Source: Sequoia sempervirens
Lineage: Eukaryota > Streptophyta > Pinopsida > Cupressales > Cupressaceae
Reading direction: 5' to 3'
Length of the DNA: 64,000 nt
NCBI GenBank assembly: GCA_007258455.2
Contig: VDFB02321273.1
Coordinates: forward strand, 62,001-126,000
Positions 58,219 to 64,000 of the stretch are shown here, in pieces; the stretch's first letter is position 1, and each line of letters opens with the position of its first letter. The notes beneath the pieces were generated by a model. The model worked only from the letters and a program-made list of their open reading frames with translations. It had not been told where the DNA came from and did no database searches. Position numbers and translations under genes: made by a program.

Positions 58219-60027
58219 ATGGATGATCGTAGAAATTCTGCCAACAACAACAATAACCCTCCACTACCATGCACATTCACCTATCTTATTGCTATTGATG
58301 CAGATGACGATACGACGATGAAAAATACCTCACCAGCCTTCTTTCGAACCTTTTGAGGTTTTTCTACTGAGGACCCTGACCAATTTCTATTTGAGTTTAA
58401 AGTCTTATGTCAAAAATATGGCTACAAGAGTGATAATAAAAAACTAAAACTTTTCCCCTCTACTCTGAAAGACTCAGCCATGCGTTGGTTTATGGGATTA
58501 GCTTCTTAGTCGATAACGTCCTGGGATGAAATGGAGTCTGCCTTTTTGGAGAAATACAAAAGTTACTATAGGATCAGTAATAGGAAAGAAGAACTATTCA
58601 AAATCAGGCAAAATGAGGATGAAAGTCTAGAGGATTACCTAGATAGGTTTATCTTCTTATCTAAATGATGTGGTGGAGAAGTCATAAGTGTTGATATTAT
58701 GAACACCCTATTCCTTAAAGGTCTCGACGACAAAGCTCGAGGGAGCTTGGATTTAATGGGAAAAGGAGATGTGTCCCAACTGGGGCTTGACGATATTACT
58801 AAATTGTGTTAGAATTTCTCTCGTACTCGAGAAGGTATTTGGAAGTCCACCCTCTTTAAAGGTTCCAATGAAATAGGAAAACTACGTGAAGAGCTAGCCA
58901 ACTTCAAGACTAACATTCTTGTTCATCTCAACACCACGTTAGACGACACATAGGCTAAAACACGAAATCTTGAGACTTTTTCCATTTACTGCCCCAGGTG
59001 CCGAAATAAACATTTGCTAAGGGAGTGCCCTTTAGAAAAAGTTGACAAAATTGATGTTTGTCAAGTTTGTGACAAGAGTCACCCCACTAATCAGTGTGAG
59101 CTTTTGAACGCCATCAAGAATTCCAAGAAAATAACACCCCCAGTTGAGGAAGAAGTCAACGTTGTAAATCAAAGAATTGGAGGGAATTTTTCCTATGGCC
59201 AAAATTCAAACCCTAACTGGAGGCCTCAACCCAACTAGAACAATAATCAATGGGAAGCACCCTGGCCTCAAGCACCACCTCCAGTACCACCTAATTGGGG
59301 AACTTATCCTTGGGGACCACCTAAATGGGAAAATCAATCTTGGGGCAATCCTTAGTGTCCTAACCAGCCTCAACAGCAGTGGTACCCTCATAATCCCATT
59401 CCTCAATGGAATCAACCTCAACAACAGCTTTATACTAGTCCTAGAAGGATTCCTACTCAACAATAGAATATTTTACCACCTCCCCAAAGTACTCAACAAA
59501 ACGAACAAGTTAACCAACCACCACTTTCGGCGCAACCTATTCTGAACCCCAAGAACAATCGCCCAAATACTCCAATGTATTCCGCCGAATAGGACAATAT
59601 CACTGCACTTAACATGATACACTATGGAAACTTGCAATTGAGGTATGGAAAAACACTTTCGCAACTGACTATTGAAGAAATTATGGATGAACCTATTAAG
59701 AATTATGCTAAGACAACTACAACAATTCCCACATTCATAGAACAAGCCCCAAAAGCTATTCAAAATAAGCCCAACTCGCCATCTCTAGCTGGAGCTTTCG
59801 ACCTACCTCAGGAGGAGGGGGGTCAGTCTCCAACTGAACTTTTGAAGGATTCCACTCCTAAAGAAAAAATAAAAGCACCGTATCTGGAGTGTCTAAAACC
59901 AATCACTATGAAAGATACTCTGAAAATGACCAGATCTACCAAAACTACATTGATACAAGAAATTATAAAGTTGTGGATTAAAGTCCCTTTGCTACAAGCG
60001 ATCAAGGAGATTCCTGAGTTGAACTAG
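58219..60027 (+). pseudogene. Element A-right gag (broken)
   Basis: The start ATG is at 58219 (MDDRRNSA, where the left copy has MGDRRNSA). The Gag core is around 58480-58670 and has an extra TAG after MGLAS that the left copy lacks. The two CX2CX3HX4C knuckles are encoded at about 58990-59100. The Pro/Gln/Trp-rich segment lies at 59230-59560 and the spacer at 59614-60027. It shares most stops with the left copy (for example after FFRTF and after RPQPN). Confidence 0.85.
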
Positions 60028-60111
60028 TTGATCAAACAGTTGTGTATCAAAACTCTAGAGAGGAAACCAAAATGAATAAATACTATCCACATAAACAATT
60101 ATCTAGTTGAC

Positions 60112-60762
60112 TTGTTGGTTGGGATGACCACTGCTATGAAATATGACGATCTAGGTAGTCTACTTATAACAGTAATAGTTAATGAGGTGGCAATACCTAA
60201 TGCTTTGGTGGACCTTGGAGCAACCATTAACGTAATGACTGTCGATGTGATGGAAAATTTAGGACTTATTGATTTACGTCTCACAACTACAATCTTGCAG
60301 ATGGAAAACCAATCCATAGCTATTACCAAGGGCTTCATTGGAAATGTTCTTGTCAAGGTGGATGGATGGGAATATCCAGTAGATTTTCAAATAATTGAGT
60401 CCCTCACACCTAAAGATAGTTATCCAATAATTCTTGGATGACCATGATTGGCTACTGTTGTAGCCAAAATTGACTATAGAGAGGGAGGAATGACCATTTC
60501 ACATGGACCTAATAGCAAACATTTGTTTTTGTATCCTCCTGCCAAGCCTGCCGAACACAATAAAGTATGGATTGATGAACCAGAAAGTCCCAACAGACAG
60601 GAAAATTTGGCTTCACTGGTCGTGGTAGTCATCAAGCAACATGGTGAAGAATTAGAGGATGAATTGGAAAACGTGGAGATTATTACTATGGATTCGAGTG
60701 GTGAGGAGATGACAAATTTAGAACAGATCCTAGGACACCCAATCAACATAGATCACACATAA
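60112..60762 (+). pseudogene. Element A-right aspartic protease region
   Basis: The active site is in ALVDLGATINVM and the flap in DGWEYPVDFQII. A stop near 60440 is followed by the second stretch to 60762, which includes the acidic segment VVVIKQHGEELEDELE. Confidence 0.82.
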
Positions 60763-60780
60763 TTTGATAATGCCAGTTTC

Positions 60781-62350
60781 ATGGGATTGCCTTGTCCTTT
60801 GACAAACTTAGTTCCAAAAATGCACTATTTCTTTGCAGATGTTACTAGGCTTCATAAAACCATACATCATAGTTGTCCTCTTAACATCCTGATAAGGCCC
60901 ATGTATACTTTCACATCCAACTATCTGGGAGTTAAAACCATTACATTGCTGCCAGGAAAATTTTTGAACATTAATAGTTGGTTGCCTAAGCTGGAAGAAC
61001 ACAAATTGTTTGACACCTTAGTGAATAGATCTAAAGCTTTCACTTGGTACTATATAGATATGAGAAAAAATACACCCCAATGTGTGTAATCATCATATCT
61101 ATACTGAGGATGTCTGACCTATTGGCCAACCACAATGGAAACTAAATCTTGCTTTGAAAGACATCGTTAAAACTAAAATTGAGAAACTCCTACAAGTAGG
61201 GTTTGCAAATGGGTGTCACCCTTTGTTGTGGTCCCAAAGAAAAATGGAAAGTGGAGAGTGTGTAGACTATAGGTAACTTAACAAAGCAACATGCAGATAT
61301 TATTTCCCTCTACCATTTGTAGACCAAGTGTTGGATAACTTGGATGGGAGGAAATATTTTTTTTAATTTTTGGACGGATTTAGTGGTTACAACCAAATAC
61401 AAGTAGTAGCAGAAGACCGGGATAAGACAACCTTTACCTGCCCTTGGGGGACATTTTCATATCAGGTTCTTCCTTTTGGGCTATGTAATGCTCCTGCAAT
61501 GTTTCAAAGAGCTATCCTAGCTATATTTGTTGAGTTGGTGAATGAGTGTGTGGAAGTTTATATGGATGACTTCACTGTATATGGTTCAAACTTTGATGAG
61601 GCTCTCTAAAATTTAGACAAGGTGTTGAAGCGATGTGAGGATCATCGTTTGTCCCTAAGCCACGAGAAATGTTTGATAATGGTAGAACAAGGAATATTGT
61701 TAGGACACCATATTTTAGGTGAAGGGATTAAGGTCGATCCTTAGAAAATTGAATTAATACAACTCGAGACCCAAAAAACCCAGACTGATGTTAGAAGTTT
61801 CTTAGCAAATGTTGGATACTATCGAAGATTCATAGAAAATTTTAGCAAAATCATAGCCTCTATGTTTCCCCTTCTTCAGAAGAATGTAGAGTTCATTTGG
61901 ACACCTGAGTGTCAGTCATCATTTGAAATCATCAAGGAGAAACTCATCTCTGCTCCTGTCCTTCATGGACCTAATTGGAACCTTTTCTTCCATATCTATG
62001 CTGACGCATCTAATGATTCCATTGGAGCAGTTTTAGGGAAAGAAGATGAGAATGGGGGAAAATATGCCATATATTTCATTAGTAAGAATATGACTCCAAT
62101 AGAAATGAATTATACCACAACAGAGAAAGAATTCTTGCTTGTAGTTCATGCAATTAAGAAATTTTGACATTATATCATGGGATACAAAGTCACTGTATAC
62201 ACAGATCACTCAACCATTAAGTACCTTATGAATAAACCTATAGAAAATGCGAGAATAATTAGGTGGTTGCTTCTTCTCCAGGAATTCAACGTAGCAATTA
62301 TTGAAAAACTAGGGAAGTCCAATGTAGTTGTGGATTTCTTATCCTAGAAT
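60781..62350 (+). pseudogene. Element A-right reverse transcriptase and RNase H
   Basis: The linker (60781-61089) is followed by frame-shifted fingers (61100-61360). The palm (61370-61609) has DGFSGYNQI, PFGLCNAPAMFQR and YMDDF. The thumb (61620-61860) has stops. RNase H (61862-62167) has YADASNDSIGAVLG, TTEKEF and, after a stop at about 62166, VYTDHSTIKYL with the later Asp. The recognisable RNase H metal ligands therefore persist, unlike in B. The tail to about 62350 joins integrase. Confidence 0.87.
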
Positions 62351-62359
62351 AAACATGAT

Positions 62360-63696
62360 GGTGATTCTGCTCCAATACAAGATGAGTTCCCAGATGAAAA
62401 TCTATTCACCATCTCTACTAAAACCCCTTGGGTTGTCGATATTGCAAACTACTTGGCCACTACAAAAGTACCACCTCATTTTTCATCAAAACAAAAGAAA
62501 TGCCTTGTTAGAGAAAGTGCCCCCTTCAAATGGATTAATGGGATCCTATTTCAATGTGGACCTTATATGGTGCTAGGACATTGTCTTAGGGCAGATGAGA
62601 CCTATAGTATCCTTAGAGCCTGTCATGATGATCCTTCTGGAGGGCATTATTCTACTAAAAGGACAACTCACAAGATTTTGGGAGCAGGATACTACTGGCC
62701 TTCTATGCATAAGGACATCAAGAAATATGTTCGCAGATGTGATGAATGTTAAAGGGTAGGAAGACCAACTACATCCAATGAAATGCCCCTGTAGCCTCAG
62801 GTAGTCCTTGAACCATTTGAAAAATGGGGATTGGATTTTATCGGATCTATAGACCCTCCTTCGCAAGGAAAAGAGTACATTTTGGTCTGTACCGACTACC
62901 TGACTAAGTGGCAGAAGTGCAAGCCCTACGCATTGCTAGGGAGGAACAAGTAGTTGATTTCCTTTACAACATAATTTTCCTCAGATTTGGAGCCCCTGGG
63001 AAAATTGTCACAAATCAAGGCCCCCAGTTTATGTCTAAAGTTATGTTAGCCTTCACAAATCATTTCTAGGTGAGCCACAAGAATTCCTCACCCTACCACC
63101 CTCAAGCAAATGGACAGGTTAAAGTCACTAATAGGGAATTGGAAAACATTTTAACAAAAATCATTTCATCAAGGAGGAAAGACTGGGCTCAGAAACTACC
63201 TGAAGTCGTTGGGGCTTATAACACCACATGGAAATCAACTATTGGGTATAGTCCATATGAGTTAGTTTTTGGGAAGAAACCCCTCTTTCCCATTGAATTT
63301 GAACTCCAAACTCTTAGGACAGCCATGGAGTTGGGTATAGATCTTAAACGAGCCCAGATAGAGAGAGTTTTATAGCTTAGTGAATTGGATGAACTCCATT
63401 TGGATGTCGTCCATCAAACTGAACTAGTGCAACAACAATGCAAGGTCTGACATGATAAACATATCAAGGAGAGAGAATTCCATAATGGGGATTGGGCATT
63501 ATTGTTCGATTCCAGATACAAGGGTCACCAGGGAAAGCTCAGAACGTATTGGATCGAACCATATGAAATTTATGAGGTATTTTCCAATGGTTCGATTCAG
63601 TTGAAACCCATTGATGGTGATACCCAAACTCTCCTAGTTAATGGACACCGATTACGTGTCTACCATAAGCCTATTAATAGAGAAGAATTTAAATAA
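62360..63696 (+). pseudogene. Element A-right integrase (broken; two catalytic acids changed)
   Basis: The zinc module is intact (CHDDPSGGH and CDEC, 62600-62750). The first core Asp is present (GLDFIG, about 62830). The second reads Asn (VTNQGPQF, about 63008) and the Glu reads Lys (QVKVTNRELE, about 63118), both G-to-A changes. Stops lie at about 62751, 62792, 63068 and 63375, and a frame change near 62910. The C-terminal part (63502-63696) has EPYEIYEVF where GPYEI is usual, then VNGHRLRVYHKP. Confidence 0.87.
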
Positions 63697-64000
63697 ATGG
63701 TCGAAATACAAGGAGAAATACAGTGCATTGACTTTGCTAGGGCATAGTCAATATAGTTTTTCCCATAATAAATGAAAAAAAAGAAAAAGAAAAGAGTTTG
63801 TGAATTTACTTCATTTCAGAATGTTTCTTTTAATTTCTTCATCAACTTCATCATTTGGATTTGGCTAAATTTTCTTTATATTTTGTAGGACTTCATTTTT
63901 GGTAAACACAAATTTCAGCTCACCCTACTACTATGCTTCGGAACCTGCATTATGATGCATCACTCAACGATGCTTCGGGAAGTCAAAGGCCAAAATGTCA
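63697..64000 (+). other. Element A-right 3' non-coding region
   Basis: AT-rich sequence with an A-rich run at 63773-63804. No coding block or LTR start is recognised before the window ends. Confidence 0.5.

Larger units (their letters stand above)
39257..62238. repeat. Right arm of the giant inverted repeat
   Basis: This is the reverse complement of 1-24193. Compared with the left arm it lacks 1393 bp (left 5617-7009) and has an extra tandem copy of about 193 bp in the element A LTR. It begins inside the C/D LTR, 42 bases short of where S2 is inserted on the left. Confidence 0.95.
56435..64000 (+). mobile_element. Element A, right copy (5' LTR to end of integrase)
   Basis: The order is LTR, tRNA-Asp-type primer site, gag, PR, RT, RNase H, IN, with the 3' LTR beyond the window. 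Positions 62239-64000 have no partner in the left arm only because the window ends there. All genes have stops. Confidence 0.9.

Noticed and set aside
1..64000. Any intact host protein-coding gene, tRNA or rRNA
   Set aside because: I saw no non-repeat coding block, splice-consistent gene structure or tRNA/rRNA signature on either strand.

Overview
The window looks like plant nuclear DNA, most plausibly from a large repeat-rich genome such as a gymnosperm; the species cannot be named from the sequence. It is AT-rich, and I find no convincing host gene, tRNA or rRNA. Nearly every base belongs to decayed LTR retrotransposons of the non-chromovirus Ty3/gypsy group (Athila/Tat-like: tRNA-Asp primer sites, gag-PR-RT-RNaseH-IN order). 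They are inserted into one another. Apart from a few domain-length open stretches, all coding regions are broken by stops and frameshifts. The dominant large-scale structure is an inverted repeat. Bases 1-24193 (left arm) are the reverse complement of 39257-62238 (right arm), about 97-99% identical by eye. The right arm starts at the first base after a 100-N assembly gap (39157-39256). The simplest reading is that two haplotypes of one locus, or two very recent copies, were scaffolded head to head. A genuine 24-kb palindrome is the alternative. Left arm, from the left edge: element A (minus strand, cut by the window edge, 5' LTR at 4383-5616); the 3' tail of element C (5617-6080); a 1364-bp solo LTR called S1 with perfect 5-bp target-site duplications (6081-7444); a short piece of C integrase (7445-7572); element B (plus strand, about 12.1 kb, 7573-19653) inserted in the C integrase; the rest of C pol (minus, 19654-22840); and an LTR (22840-25646) shared by C and the next element, D. 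The right arm repeats this in mirror image: LTR 39257-40610, C 40611-43790, B 43791-55871, C piece 55872-55999, truncated S1 56000-56434, and A 56435-64000. The A copy there runs to the end of integrase. Between the arms, 25647-38399 holds element D (minus), a relative of B and C. D is broken by a 1.0-kb DNA-transposon-like insert (25851-26854), a 333-bp TRIM element (27650-27982) and a 4.2-kb non-coding insert with LTR-like ends (29305-33528). Its shared LTR carries a second solo LTR, S2 (24240-25619). At 38400 D is cut by another LTR-like sequence that runs into the gap. Elements B and D both carry an extra open reading frame of about 2.5 kb between pol and the 3' LTR: an N-terminal conserved domain, a Ser/Lys/Glu-rich middle, a coiled coil and a conserved C-terminal domain. 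Its conservation between two diverged elements is the most interesting biological signal here. Relative ages: C and D first, then B and S1 into C, A into the C 3' end, and the small inserts into D. The two arms diverged last, because they share every one of these junctions that both contain.
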